This document shows positions 32,299 through 40,402 of a stretch of 64,000 nt of DNA, piece by piece. The notes beneath the pieces were generated by a model. It did no database searches. It saw only the letters and a list, made by a program, of their open reading frames with translations, and was not told where the DNA came from. The stretch is from DATKMK01 sp035541895 (lineage in GTDB: Bacteria; Desulfobacterota; Binatia; HRBIN30; JACQVA1). The position numbers and the translations under genes are program-made. Numbering within the stretch: the first letter of the stretch is position 1; each line of letters starts with the position of its first letter. The DNA lies in NCBI GenBank assembly GCA_035541895.1, contig DATKMK010000013.1, forward strand, positions 1 through 64,000. The letters run 5' to 3'.

Positions 32299-34467
32299 AT
32301 GGCCGGACGGTGGCCGAAGCGCATGCCGCGGGTCGCTCGCTTGGCTGTTGTGGGGCTGCTCGCCGCCTTGACACATCCGCTGGATGCGGCGGCAACGCCG
32401 TACCAGCGCCGGGCGTTCGTGCCAACCCAGCCGCCCGCGGCGTTCGATCTCCAGCTCAAGCGTTGGCGCATGGCTGCACCGCTCGGGCTCCCACTCCAGT
32501 TCGGATTTGCCGCGTCCGGTGAGACACGTGCGGTGCAACCATCGCCCCGAGTGCCGGTGCTGATGACGCTCGATTCGCCGGCGCACGCGGCGGCGGTAGG
32601 TCGTAACGGCGGAGCGCATGTCGGGCGGGTCGTCTCGACGATGCTGAGCCTCGATGAGATCGATGCGCTGTCGGGTTTGCCCGGCGTCCGCCGCATCGAA
32701 CTCGCGCGCCCACATCACCTGCACCTCGACGTGAACACAACCAAGAATGGCGCGGTGCAAGCGCGCCAAGCCACCCGACTCTCCGGCGCCGGCGTTCTGA
32801 TTGGACTCATCGACACCGGTATCGACTTCACCCACGCGGATTTCCGCAAACCGGATGGTTCGACGCGGGTCGTCGCTCTGTGGGACCAACTTGACGATAG
32901 CTTCACGACCTCCGGCGGCACCGTTGGAACCGCGCCACCTGAGCGCGACGACAGCGGGCAGCCGTTCGGAACGCTGTATACCGAGGCGCAGGTCAACGCC
33001 GCGCTGCAGGGCACCGGGACCGTCAACAGTCTCGATCTGGTCGGCCACGGGACGCACGTCGCCGGTTGCGCCGCCAGCAATGGGAACGCGCCCGGTGGTT
33101 ATACCGGCGTTGCTCCGGAGGCCGATTTGCTGGTGGTACGCGCCGGCGGGACGTCGAAAACCGACTTCTTTTTCACCGGCGACGTCATCGGCGCACTGCA
33201 GTGGATCAACGACCAGGCGACTGCTCGCCATCAGCCGGCGGTCGTCAACATGAGCTTCGGGCAGCACTTCGGCGGACACGATGGCAGCAGCGCGGAGGAG
33301 ATCGTCATCGACGACTTTGTGTCCACGCCGGGACGCGTAGTGACGGTATCGGCCGGCAACGAACGCAACGAAAATATCCACGCCAGCGGATCGGCGCTTC
33401 ACAGCCATTCGCTGCAAGTCGAGGTGACGTCGTCCACCAGCGACTTCTTGGCCGTCGATTGCTGGTTGCCGAGCAGCGATGTGATCGATTGGGCGTTCAC
33501 GGATCCAACCGGCAGCGGCATCTCGCAGGGCAATGTTCCGGTCGGACAGTGCTCGCTCTACCAAGACAGCCTCGTGCAAGTCAGTCTGTGTGTCGACGTC
33601 ATCAATCCAGTCAACGGCGCCCGCGAGGCGTTCGCCGCCGTCGAGCCACTGGCCACCGGCGGTCAGATCACCGTCGGCCGCTGGAGCTTGACGATGCTCG
33701 ACGATGGGCGTGTGTCCAACGGACACTTCGACTGTTGGTCGGTGAACGATCAGAGCTTCGTGACCGGCGGCGACGGATCGGAGACCGTCGCTATCCCTGG
33801 CACTGCCCGCGGCGCCATCACGGCGGGTGCCGCAACGTTCCGTGACCGCTGGCCTAGTCAAAACGGAGCCGACACCATGATCGGAACGTTCACCGTCGAT
33901 GCCCTCACCAGCTTCAGCAGCAGCGGCCCGACCCGCGACGGCCGGGTCAAACCCGACATCGTCACCGGCGGCCAGTGGGTCTTGTCGGCGTGGTCGGTGG
34001 GTGACGGCACGGGCTCCGGTCTCGCCGGTGTTCCGGTCGATCCGCGGCGCGTCAGCGCGGACGGCACGCATGTGTCCTCTCGGGGGACGAGCTTCTCGGC
34101 GCCGCAAACGGCAGGCGCTGCGGCGTTGCTGTTGCAAGCCAATCCCACGCTGTCGGCGTCCGCGATCGCGGACATCCTCACCTCGACGGCACAACAAGAC
34201 AGCTTCACCGGATCGACCCCGAATCAATTGTGGGGGCACGGCAAGCTCGATATAGCCGCCGCCGCGATCGCCGTCGCGCCGCCCTGCGTCGGTGACTGCG
34301 ACGGGAACGGCCGCGTGGACGTCGATGAATTGGTGACGACCGTACGCATCGCGCTGGACCTCGCCGATGTGATGCAGTGCCGATCGGCCGACCATGACGG
34401 CAACGGACGGGTAACGGTCGACGAGGCCCAGGCCGCCGTGAACGCCGCGTTGAATGGATGTCGTTGA
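32299..34467 (+). CDS. Secreted subtilisin-like serine protease with C-terminal dockerin-like EF-hand pair
   Basis: The 722-residue protein has a signal peptide (about residues 1-31), a pro-region to about 150 and an S8 catalytic domain. The triad is Asp172 (LIDTGID), His250 (VGHGTHVAG) and Ser598 (GTSFSAPQ), with an oxyanion Asn in VSAGNERNE. About 250 residues between the Asn region and the Ser contain a beta-rich insert (residues 370-500). The C-terminus has the same EF-hand pair as the two preceding dockerin-like proteins (loops DCDGNGRVDVDE and DHDGNGRVTVDE). The ATG at 32299 lies 18 bases after the terminator and has no clear ribosome site; ATG 32323 is possible. It should digest proteins outside the cell. 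Confidence 0.88.
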   Translation: MAGRWPKRMPRVARLAVVGLLAALTHPLDAAATPYQRRAFVPTQPPAAFDLQLKRWRMAAPLGLPLQFGFAASGETRAVQPSPRVPVLMTLDSPAHAAAVGRNGGAHVGRVVSTMLSLDEIDALSGLPGVRRIELARPHHLHLDVNTTKNGAVQARQATRLSGAGVLIGLIDTGIDFTHADFRKPDGSTRVVALWDQLDDSFTTSGGTVGTAPPERDDSGQPFGTLYTEAQVNAALQGTGTVNSLDLVGHGTHVAGCAASNGNAPGGYTGVAPEADLLVVRAGGTSKTDFFFTGDVIGALQWINDQATARHQPAVVNMSFGQHFGGHDGSSAEEIVIDDFVSTPGRVVTVSAGNERNENIHASGSALHSHSLQVEVTSSTSDFLAVDCWLPSSDVIDWAFTDPTGSGISQGNVPVGQCSLYQDSLVQVSLCVDVINPVNGAREAFAAVEPLATGGQITVGRWSLTMLDDGRVSNGHFDCWSVNDQSFVTGGDGSETVAIPGTARGAITAGAATFRDRWPSQNGADTMIGTFTVDALTSFSSSGPTRDGRVKPDIVTGGQWVLSAWSVGDGTGSGLAGVPVDPRRVSADGTHVSSRGTSFSAPQTAGAAALLLQANPTLSASAIADILTSTAQQDSFTGSTPNQLWGHGKLDIAAAAIAVAPPCVGDCDGNGRVDVDELVTTVRIALDLADVMQCRSADHDGNGRVTVDEAQAAVNAALNGCR

Positions 34468-34530
34468 GTGCGGAATGCGGAGTGCGGAATAGGGAGAAGA
34501 TTCCGCATTCCGAACTCCGCACTCCGCATT
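34466..34530. repeat. intergenic inverted repeat built from ATGCGGAGTGCGG units (copy 1)
   Basis: Left-arm units AATGCGGAGTGCGGAAT (34474-34490) face ACTCCGCACTCCGCATT (34514-34530) across a short spacer, and each arm carries a further partial unit. The same 17-base unit recurs as perfect inverted arms at 42955-43014. Both copies sit between genes. The family of ATGCGGAGTGCGG-type intergenic palindromes is one I remember from many uncultured-bacterium genomes, but its name and function are unknown to me. Confidence 0.75.
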
Positions 34531-34570
34531 GTCTTGATTGTCCGCCGGTCGTCGCGTATCAACGACGCCG

Positions 34571-35818
34571 ATGGCCCGACCAGATCGACGTGTCGTCGTG
34601 ACCGGGCTCGGCCTGGTGACACCGCTCGGCAGCACCCTCCAAAAGAACATCGACGCGCTCATGACCGGGCGCTCGGGCGTGGCCCCGATCACTCTCTTCG
34701 ATGCGTCGGCCTATCCTTCACGGATCGCCGGCGAGGTGCGTGATTTCAACCCCGAAGACTTCATCGAGAAGAAAGAGATCAAGAAGATGGATCGCTTCAT
34801 CCATCTTGCGATCGGGGCGGCGCAGATGGCGGTCGACGACGCAGGGTTTCGCGTCGATCCCGGGTTCGCAGAGCGCGTCGCGGTGATCGTCGGCGTCGGC
34901 ATGGGTGGAATCCGGACCATTGAGGAAACCGTGACGGCGTATAACGAGCACGGCCTGCGCCGGGTATCTCCCTTCTTCATCCCCCGGTTGATTGCCAATC
35001 TCGCGCCGGGCCAGATCGCGATTCGCTTCGGCGCGAAGGGAGTCAACTACTCGCCAGCCAGCGCCTGCTCGTCAGGCGGACACGCGATCGGTGAAGCGTA
35101 TCGTTTGATTCGCTTTGGCTATCAAGATGCCGCCATCGCGGGCGGCGCCGAGGCGGCTGTGACCCCACTCGGGGTCGGCGGTTTTGCGGTGATGCGTGCG
35201 CTCTCGACCCGCAACGATGAGCCCGAACGAGCCAGCCGCCCGTTTGATCGCGGCCGCGACGGCTTCGTCATCGGCGAAGGCGCCGGCGTCATGGTGCTGG
35301 AATCGCTCGACGCCGCGCGCCAACGCGGCGCGCGCATCTATGCCGAGGTCGTCGGCTATGGCGCCAATGCCGATGCGTATCACATCACCGCACCGTCGCC
35401 CGATGGCGAGGGCGCGACGCGCTGCATGCGACTGGCGCTCGAAGATGGCGCCGTTGATCCGATGGAAGTCGACTACATCAACGCGCACGGCACCTCGACG
35501 CCCTACAACGACGCGACCGAAACCAAGGCGATCAAGCGGGTGTTCGGCGAGCACGCCGCGCGCCTGGCGGTCAGCTCCACCAAATCGATGACCGGCCATC
35601 TGCTGGGTGCCGCGGGCGGCGTCGAGGCGGCCTACACCGCACTGGCGCTCCACGCGCAGTGCATCCCGCCAACCATCAACTACGACGATCCCGATCCCGA
35701 GTGCGATCTCGACTACGTGCCGAACGTCGCCCGGCCGGCACGTCTGCGGGTCGCATTGTCCAATTCGTTCGGATTCGGCGGCACCAACGTGTGCCTCGCG
35801 CTTCGCCGCTGGGAGTGA
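34571..35818 (+). CDS. fabF: Beta-ketoacyl-[acyl carrier protein] synthase II-like (FabF)
   Basis: The 415-residue protein is a KAS II ketosynthase of fatty-acid synthesis. The nucleophile Cys166 is in [14 protein letters not shown], the catalytic His306 in HGTST, Lys338 in TKSMTGH and His343. It condenses malonyl-ACP with an acyl-ACP in the cytoplasm. The start at 34571 gives the usual N-terminus ([15 protein letters not shown]). No acpP or fabG is next to it, so it might serve a specialised pathway; the following genes are ArsA-like ATPases. Confidence 0.92.
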   Translation: MARPDRRVVVTGLGLVTPLGSTLQKNIDALMTGRSGVAPITLFDASAYPSRIAGEVRDFNPEDFIEKKEIKKMDRFIHLAIGAAQMAVDDAGFRVDPGFAERVAVIVGVGMGGIRTIEETVTAYNEHGLRRVSPFFIPRLIANLAPGQIAIRFGAKGVNYSPASACSSGGHAIGEAYRLIRFGYQDAAIAGGAEAAVTPLGVGGFAVMRALSTRNDEPERASRPFDRGRDGFVIGEGAGVMVLESLDAARQRGARIYAEVVGYGANADAYHITAPSPDGEGATRCMRLALEDGAVDPMEVDYINAHGTSTPYNDATETKAIKRVFGEHAARLAVSSTKSMTGHLLGAAGGVEAAYTALALHAQCIPPTINYDDPDPECDLDYVPNVARPARLRVALSNSFGFGGTNVCLALRRWE

Positions 35819-35845
35819 CGGCTGACTGACCTATTTTCACGCCGG

Positions 35846-36799
35846 TTGTTGGTGGTCGTCGGAAAGGGCGGAGTCGGCAAGACTACCGTGGCGTGTGCGC
35901 TCGGCCTCGAGGCCGCGCGCATGGGCAAGCGCACCGTCCTCGCCGAGGTCGACGGCAGCGGCCGCGCCGCCGGACTATTCGGTGCCGAGCCGGCATCGGT
36001 CGGCGAGGCCGTGCAGGTGCGTCCAAATCTCCATATCCTCAATGCCGACGGCAAAGCGTCGCTGGAAGAGTATCTGGCGCTGATCATTCCGATTCGGCGG
36101 TTGCTCGACGCCGTGTTCGCCAGCCGCATCTACAACTACTTCGTTGCCGCCGCGCCGGGGCTCAAGGAGTTAATGACGATCGGCAAGATCTGGTGGGAGG
36201 CCGAGCGCCTCGACGAGGCGACGGGGCGGCGCCGCTGGGATCTGGTGATTCTCGACGCGCCCGCCACCGGTCACAGCGTCCAATACTTGCGCATGCCGCA
36301 GGCGACCCGCGACGCATTCAGCGCCGGCTGGGTCGCGCGCGAGTCGCAACGCGTCGTCGATCTGCTCACCGACCCGCACCGCACCGCGGTGAATTTCGTC
36401 ACCACCGCGGAAGAAATGCCGGTAAACGAGACCATCGAGATGTACCGCGAGCTGTGCGGCGAGTTGCACATGCCGCCCGGGATGCTGTTCGTCAATCGCG
36501 TCCATCGCGTGAACTTCCATCGCGAGGACCTCGCGCGCGTGACGACCGCCGCGGCGACTCTCAAGTCGCGCGACGAACGGGCGCTGCTTCAGGAAGTCGT
36601 GCGACGCGGCCATGAGGAACTCGGATGGGCGGAGATCAATACCGAGTACCTCAAGCGGCTGAGCCGTGAAGTCGATCTCCCGCGTGTGGAATTGCCCTAT
36701 GTCTTCGCCGAGGAGTTCGGTTTGGAGCAAGTGCGCGAGTTGTCGCGTCACATCGAAACGGTCGGCGGCGCCGTCGCGTCGAAGCGAGCCGGAGCATGA
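35846..36799 (+). CDS. ArsA/GET3-family ATPase (first of a pair)
   Basis: The 317-residue protein is a P-loop ATPase of the ArsA/GET3 type with a deviant Walker A GKGGVGKTT at the N-terminus, a switch I-like EVDGSGRAAGLFG, and a LVILDAPATGHSVQYLRMP switch II region near residue 133. Arsenite metal-site cysteines are lacking, so an arsenite pump role is unlikely. The start is assigned to TTG 35846. The frame continues to a CTG at 35822, and TDLFSRRLLVVVGKGG looks like a family N-terminus, so the true start may be non-canonical. It overlaps the next ATPase by four bases. The partner cargo is unknown. Confidence 0.8.
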   Translation: MLVVVGKGGVGKTTVACALGLEAARMGKRTVLAEVDGSGRAAGLFGAEPASVGEAVQVRPNLHILNADGKASLEEYLALIIPIRRLLDAVFASRIYNYFVAAAPGLKELMTIGKIWWEAERLDEATGRRRWDLVILDAPATGHSVQYLRMPQATRDAFSAGWVARESQRVVDLLTDPHRTAVNFVTTAEEMPVNETIEMYRELCGELHMPPGMLFVNRVHRVNFHREDLARVTTAAATLKSRDERALLQEVVRRGHEELGWAEINTEYLKRLSREVDLPRVELPYVFAEEFGLEQVRELSRHIETVGGAVASKRAGA

Positions 36800-37968
36800 A
36801 GACGCTCGATACGGTCCTGGCGCGCCATCGCGTGATGATTTGCGCCGGCAGCGGTGGCGTCGGCAAAACCAGCACCGCTGCCGCGCTGGCGCTCTACGGC
36901 GCGCGACAGGGGCTGCGGACGATCGTGCTGACCATCGATCCGGCACGCCGGCTCGCCGACGCGCTGGGGTTGCACGCCGTCGGCAACGAAATGCGCGGCG
37001 TGCCGCGGCAATTGCCGATCGAGGGCGACGGCACGCTCACCGCGATGATGTTGGATCAGAAGGGGGCGTGGGATGCGCTGGTCGAGCGACACGCGCCGTC
37101 ACCCGAGGCGCGTGATCGCATTTTGACCAACCGCTTCTACCAACATCTCTCGCAAACCTTCGCCGGCTCGCAGGAATACATGGCGGTGGAACAGTTGTGC
37201 GAGATCCACGACAGCGGGCAATACGATCTCATCGTCGTCGACACCCCGCCGACGCAGCACGCGCTCGATTTTCTCGAAGCGCCGCAGCGCATCGCCGATT
37301 TTCTCGACAAGAGCGTGGTGAAGTGGTTCGTCAAGCCGTACTTCTCTGCGGGCTGGGCGACGCTGCGGTTCATGAACCGCACCGTCGGCGTCCTGTTTCG
37401 GAAGATCGAAGAAGCCACCGGCGTCGCCGCGCTCGCCGAAGTGTCGGACTTCTTCACCTCGATGGGCGGGCTGTTCGAAAACTTCGAAGCGCGCGTGCGA
37501 CGGGTGTATGAGCTGCTGCGCGCGCGTACCACCGCGTTTGTCCTGGTTGTCAGTCCCGAAGAACAAGTGTTGCGCGAGGCTGAGTACTTCTGCCGCGCAG
37601 TCGGTGAGCTACGCATGCCACTCCGCGCGGTCGTGTTCAACCGCGTGCATCACGAGTTCAGCGGGCGCGGGCGCATGCTCGACCGCGACCGATTGGTGGC
37701 GCTGCTCGCACGCGCCGGCGCGCAGACCAGCGGCGAAGCCCTCGCGGACAACTTTCTCCGTTTCGAAGCCGTCGCGCGGGGCGACATGGTGCGAATGGAG
37801 GTGTTCCGCGCGCAATTGTCCAAGCACGTCGCCATCGCGGAGGTGCCGAATTTCGACGCCGACTTGCACGATATGGCCGGCCTGGCGCGCATGCACCCGT
37901 ATCTGTTCGAGAGCGCAGCGTCGCGCTCTCGAACGAGTGAACGCGCGGGACCGACCTTCGGCGCGTGA
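36796..37968 (+). CDS. ArsA/GET3-family ATPase (second of a pair)
   Basis: The 390-residue protein has the deviant Walker A GSGGVGKTS near residue 18, TIDPARRLADALGL (switch I-like) and LIVVDTPPTQHALDFLEAP (switch II) near 145. It shares no clear metal site. ATG 36796 overlaps the previous stop (ATGA), so a two-subunit ATPase is likely. In GET3 relatives such proteins carry tail-anchored membrane proteins or act in envelope assembly; the bacterial function of these pairs is poorly known. The C-terminus is basic and Ser-rich. Confidence 0.85.
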   Translation: MKTLDTVLARHRVMICAGSGGVGKTSTAAALALYGARQGLRTIVLTIDPARRLADALGLHAVGNEMRGVPRQLPIEGDGTLTAMMLDQKGAWDALVERHAPSPEARDRILTNRFYQHLSQTFAGSQEYMAVEQLCEIHDSGQYDLIVVDTPPTQHALDFLEAPQRIADFLDKSVVKWFVKPYFSAGWATLRFMNRTVGVLFRKIEEATGVAALAEVSDFFTSMGGLFENFEARVRRVYELLRARTTAFVLVVSPEEQVLREAEYFCRAVGELRMPLRAVVFNRVHHEFSGRGRMLDRDRLVALLARAGAQTSGEALADNFLRFEAVARGDMVRMEVFRAQLSKHVAIAEVPNFDADLHDMAGLARMHPYLFESAASRSRTSERAGPTFGA

Positions 37969-37975
37969 CGTCAAC

Positions 37976-39277
37976 CTACTCTGCGGCGATCTCGACGGCG
38001 GCACGCTGCGTGTCCCAGCTCGCGCACTGCGAGCATCGGCCGCTCCATTGTGGAGCGCCGCCGCCGCAGGTGCGACAGATATGGGCCGCGCCTGCACCGT
38101 CGCTGACCAGCGCCGCATACTCCCGCAGTGCCTGATCGAGCCGCCCCAGTGCATGGAGCGCTTCGGCGCGGAGTCCGCGCGCGAACGGCGTCGCGCGTAA
38201 TCCGGCGTCGACCGCGTCGATCTCGCTCAATGCGTCGCTTGGGCGGCCGTCGATCAGTGGTAGTCGCGCCAGCCAGAGTTGCATGGCGTCCCCCCGCACC
38301 TGAGGTGCGCGGAGGCGGCGGAGCGTTTGGCGCCAGTGTTGACGGGACGGCGGCGCGGGATCGTGGCGCACGAGGCGTTCGACCAACACGGAGCGCGGCG
38401 ACTGGCGGAGCGTCCGCTCCCAGAGCGTGACGGCCTCATCGGCTCGGCCGCTTGCGACCAGGGCATCGCCGAGACTCACGACCGCGGGTACAAACCCCGG
38501 GTTGGCATCGACGAGGATCGCCAGCGCGTGCAGTTGCTCGCTCGGATTCGGCCGAGCCAGCGCATCTTCGTACTCCAAGCCCAGCAGGCGAGCGCGTTCG
38601 CGCGCGATCATCGCCGCCTGATTCAGCGTCCGCAGATACACCTTCTGAACGGCGGCGGCTTCCCCCCATCGCGCGGTGGCTTCGTAGCGATCGCGCAGCG
38701 CGATCAGCACGCGCGGCGCATGCGGATGCTGCGCGCGCAATTGTTCGAGCGCCTGAATCGCGCCGAGGTGGTTGCCCTGCCGCGCGCAGGCTTCGCTGAG
38801 CGCGAGCAACAATTCCCCGTCGGTACGATGCTCTTCCAGCGCGTTGGCGAGCACGCGTTCGGCCGCGGCGGCGTCGCCGTCATCGAGGTACGAGGTGGCG
38901 GCGGCGAGGACCGCTCGCCCGCGGCTGGGGTCGCGCCGCCACGCCCGAATCAACACCGCACGCCCGTCGTCGCTCTTGCCGGCCCACAGCAGCGCGCGCC
39001 CGCGCTGCTCCATCGCCTGAGCCCGCGCGTCGCGGCGGCCACGCCGGCCGTGCCACTGGCCGCGCAACCAGGCGCCGGCGCTGCGCACGCCGAGGCCCAC
39101 CATGATCGCGGCGGCTCCGGCAAGGAAAGCCCCAACCAGGACGACGCCGAGTTGCATCGAGGGCAGCACGTAGCGCGGTGCGAGGTGAACATCGACGCTG
39201 ACGGGATTGAGCCAGGCGAGATAGGGGATGGCGCACAACAGAACGCCGCCCGCGACGATGGCGAGAGCGCGTTTCAT
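37976..39277 (-). CDS. LapA-LapB-like fusion: two-helix membrane domain, TPR repeats and zinc ribbon
   Basis: The 433-residue protein begins with two hydrophobic helices around NPVSVDVHLAPRYVLPSMQLG, the LapA (DUF1049) pattern. TPR-like helical repeats run over residues 85-390, and a rubredoxin-type zinc ribbon (CRTCGG...CSQCASW) is near the end, as in LapB/YciM. In E. coli LapA and LapB are separate; LapB recruits LpxC to FtsH to control lipopolysaccharide synthesis. Here the two parts are one chain. It is last in the proA-nadD-rsfS run, starting 19 bases after rsfS. FtsH is encoded 20 kb away in this window. Confidence 0.78.
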   Translation of the reverse strand: MKRALAIVAGGVLLCAIPYLAWLNPVSVDVHLAPRYVLPSMQLGVVLVGAFLAGAAAIMVGLGVRSAGAWLRGQWHGRRGRRDARAQAMEQRGRALLWAGKSDDGRAVLIRAWRRDPSRGRAVLAAATSYLDDGDAAAAERVLANALEEHRTDGELLLALSEACARQGNHLGAIQALEQLRAQHPHAPRVLIALRDRYEATARWGEAAAVQKVYLRTLNQAAMIARERARLLGLEYEDALARPNPSEQLHALAILVDANPGFVPAVVSLGDALVASGRADEAVTLWERTLRQSPRSVLVERLVRHDPAPPSRQHWRQTLRRLRAPQVRGDAMQLWLARLPLIDGRPSDALSEIDAVDAGLRATPFARGLRAEALHALGRLDQALREYAALVSDGAGAAHICRTCGGGAPQWSGRCSQCASWDTQRAAVEIAAE

Positions 39278-39295
39278 CTCGGTGCTCGGATGGTG

Positions 39296-39697
39296 TTAGC
39301 CCAGGGCGCCGGCGAGGCGCAACTCGCGCGCCTGGCTCCGATACGGTTCCGGCAGCGTGACGTGCGGCGCTTGCGACCACAACCGCTCGAGGTCGTAGAA
39401 CTCGCGTACCGGCTCGTAAAAGATGTGGACCACCACGTCGCCGAAATCCATCAACGCCCACTGGCCGCGATTCAAGCCTTCGACCGAGAGCAGTCGAATG
39501 CCGAGCCGACCAAGTTGCTCCTCGATGCCCTGTGCAATGGCCTGTACCTGCGTATCCGACCGGCCGGTACACACCAGGAAGTAGTCCGCAAGCGACGTCA
39601 GCTCGCTGACCTCCAACAGCACCACGTCGTACGCTTTCTTTTCCAGTGCAAAGCGCACGCACAGCAGGGCGGTCTCGCGAGCGTCAGCCGTTGGCAA
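39296..39697 (-). CDS. rsfS: Ribosomal silencing factor RsfS
   Basis: The 133-residue protein has the RsfS/Iojap fold with KKAYDVVLLEVSELTSLADYFLVCTG, SDTQVQAIAQGIEE, SVEGLNRGQWALMDFGDVVVHIF and EPVREFYDLERLW, a full match over its length. It binds ribosomal protein L14 and blocks subunit joining in slow growth. It starts at TTG 39697, overlapping the end of nadD by 14 bases, so the pair is coupled. The start codon is unusual but the N-terminal residues fit the family. Confidence 0.94.
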   Translation of the reverse strand: MPTADARETALLCVRFALEKKAYDVVLLEVSELTSLADYFLVCTGRSDTQVQAIAQGIEEQLGRLGIRLLSVEGLNRGQWALMDFGDVVVHIFYEPVREFYDLERLWSQAPHVTLPEPYRSQARELRLAGALG

Positions 39698-40388
39698 GAG
39701 TCGTCACCCTCCCGCGATACAAGCGGTGTCGTTCGATGTAGCGTTCAACGGATAGTGGAACCAGATAGCGAATGGAGGAGCGTTCGCGGAGGCGTGCACG
39801 GATGGCCGAAGCCGATATCTCAAGGTCACTGATGCGCAAGAAGATGATCTCGTTCCCCGTTTCGTGCAGCCAGCGTTTACTACGAGGTTGATAGCAAAAC
39901 TCCTTGCGTACGGCAACGGGCAAAGATCCCGTCGCGTCACCGATCGTGAAGCCCGGTCGCGATGTTACGACGACGTTACACAGCCGGAACAGGTTGCCGT
40001 AGTCGCGCCACGTCCCGATTTCGCGGAACTGGTCCAAGCCGATGATGAGAAACAGCTGCGTTTGGGGATGCCGGACGCGCAAGACGCGCACCGTGTCGAT
40101 CGAATACGAACCGCCCGCCCGCTCAATCTCGATCACCGAGGCGCGAAAGCGCGGGTTGCCGGCGATCGCGCGCCGCACCATTGCCAGCCGATGATGCGGC
40201 GGTGCCAAACGACGGTGAGGCTTGTGCGGAGGCGCGCCGGCCGGAACGAACAGCACCCGATCGAGATCGAGCATCTCCGCCACTTCTTCCGCGCTGCGCA
40301 GATGCGCCAGATGAATCGGGTTGAAGCTGCCGCCGAAAATCCCGAGCCGGCGGCGGGCGCGGCGGGCGGAAGGTCGGACTCGAGTCAA
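39684..40388 (-). CDS. nadD: Nicotinate-nucleotide adenylyltransferase NadD
   Basis: The 234-residue protein has the nucleotidyltransferase motif GIFGGSFNPIHLAHL near residue 15, a PPHKPHRRLAPPHHRLAM segment, and ISASAIRARL near the C-terminus (ISxTxIR motif). It adenylates nicotinate mononucleotide in NAD synthesis. The start is placed at TTG 40388, preceded by GAGGG six to seven bases away, 14 bases after proA; longer reading would run into proA without similarity. The gene order proA-nadD-rsfS is common in bacteria. Confidence 0.92.
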   Translation of the reverse strand: MTRVRPSARRARRRLGIFGGSFNPIHLAHLRSAEEVAEMLDLDRVLFVPAGAPPHKPHRRLAPPHHRLAMVRRAIAGNPRFRASVIEIERAGGSYSIDTVRVLRVRHPQTQLFLIIGLDQFREIGTWRDYGNLFRLCNVVVTSRPGFTIGDATGSLPVAVRKEFCYQPRSKRWLHETGNEIIFLRISDLEISASAIRARLRERSSIRYLVPLSVERYIERHRLYRGRVTTLANG

Positions 40389-40402
40389 CGCGCCCTCGCG
40401 GA

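Noticed and set aside
31885..34692. A very long open frame on the minus strand opposite the subtilase and cohesin-like genes
   Set aside because: It is a shadow caused by high GC content. The plus-strand subtilase has catalytic motifs and EF-hand loops in register, while the opposite frame has arginine/alanine-rich noise and the palindrome-derived strings.
35822..36799. Extending the first ArsA-type gene to a CTG start at 35822
   Set aside because: It may be true by homology, but CTG is a rare start and no sequence evidence here decides it; the TTG at 35846 is reported with a note.
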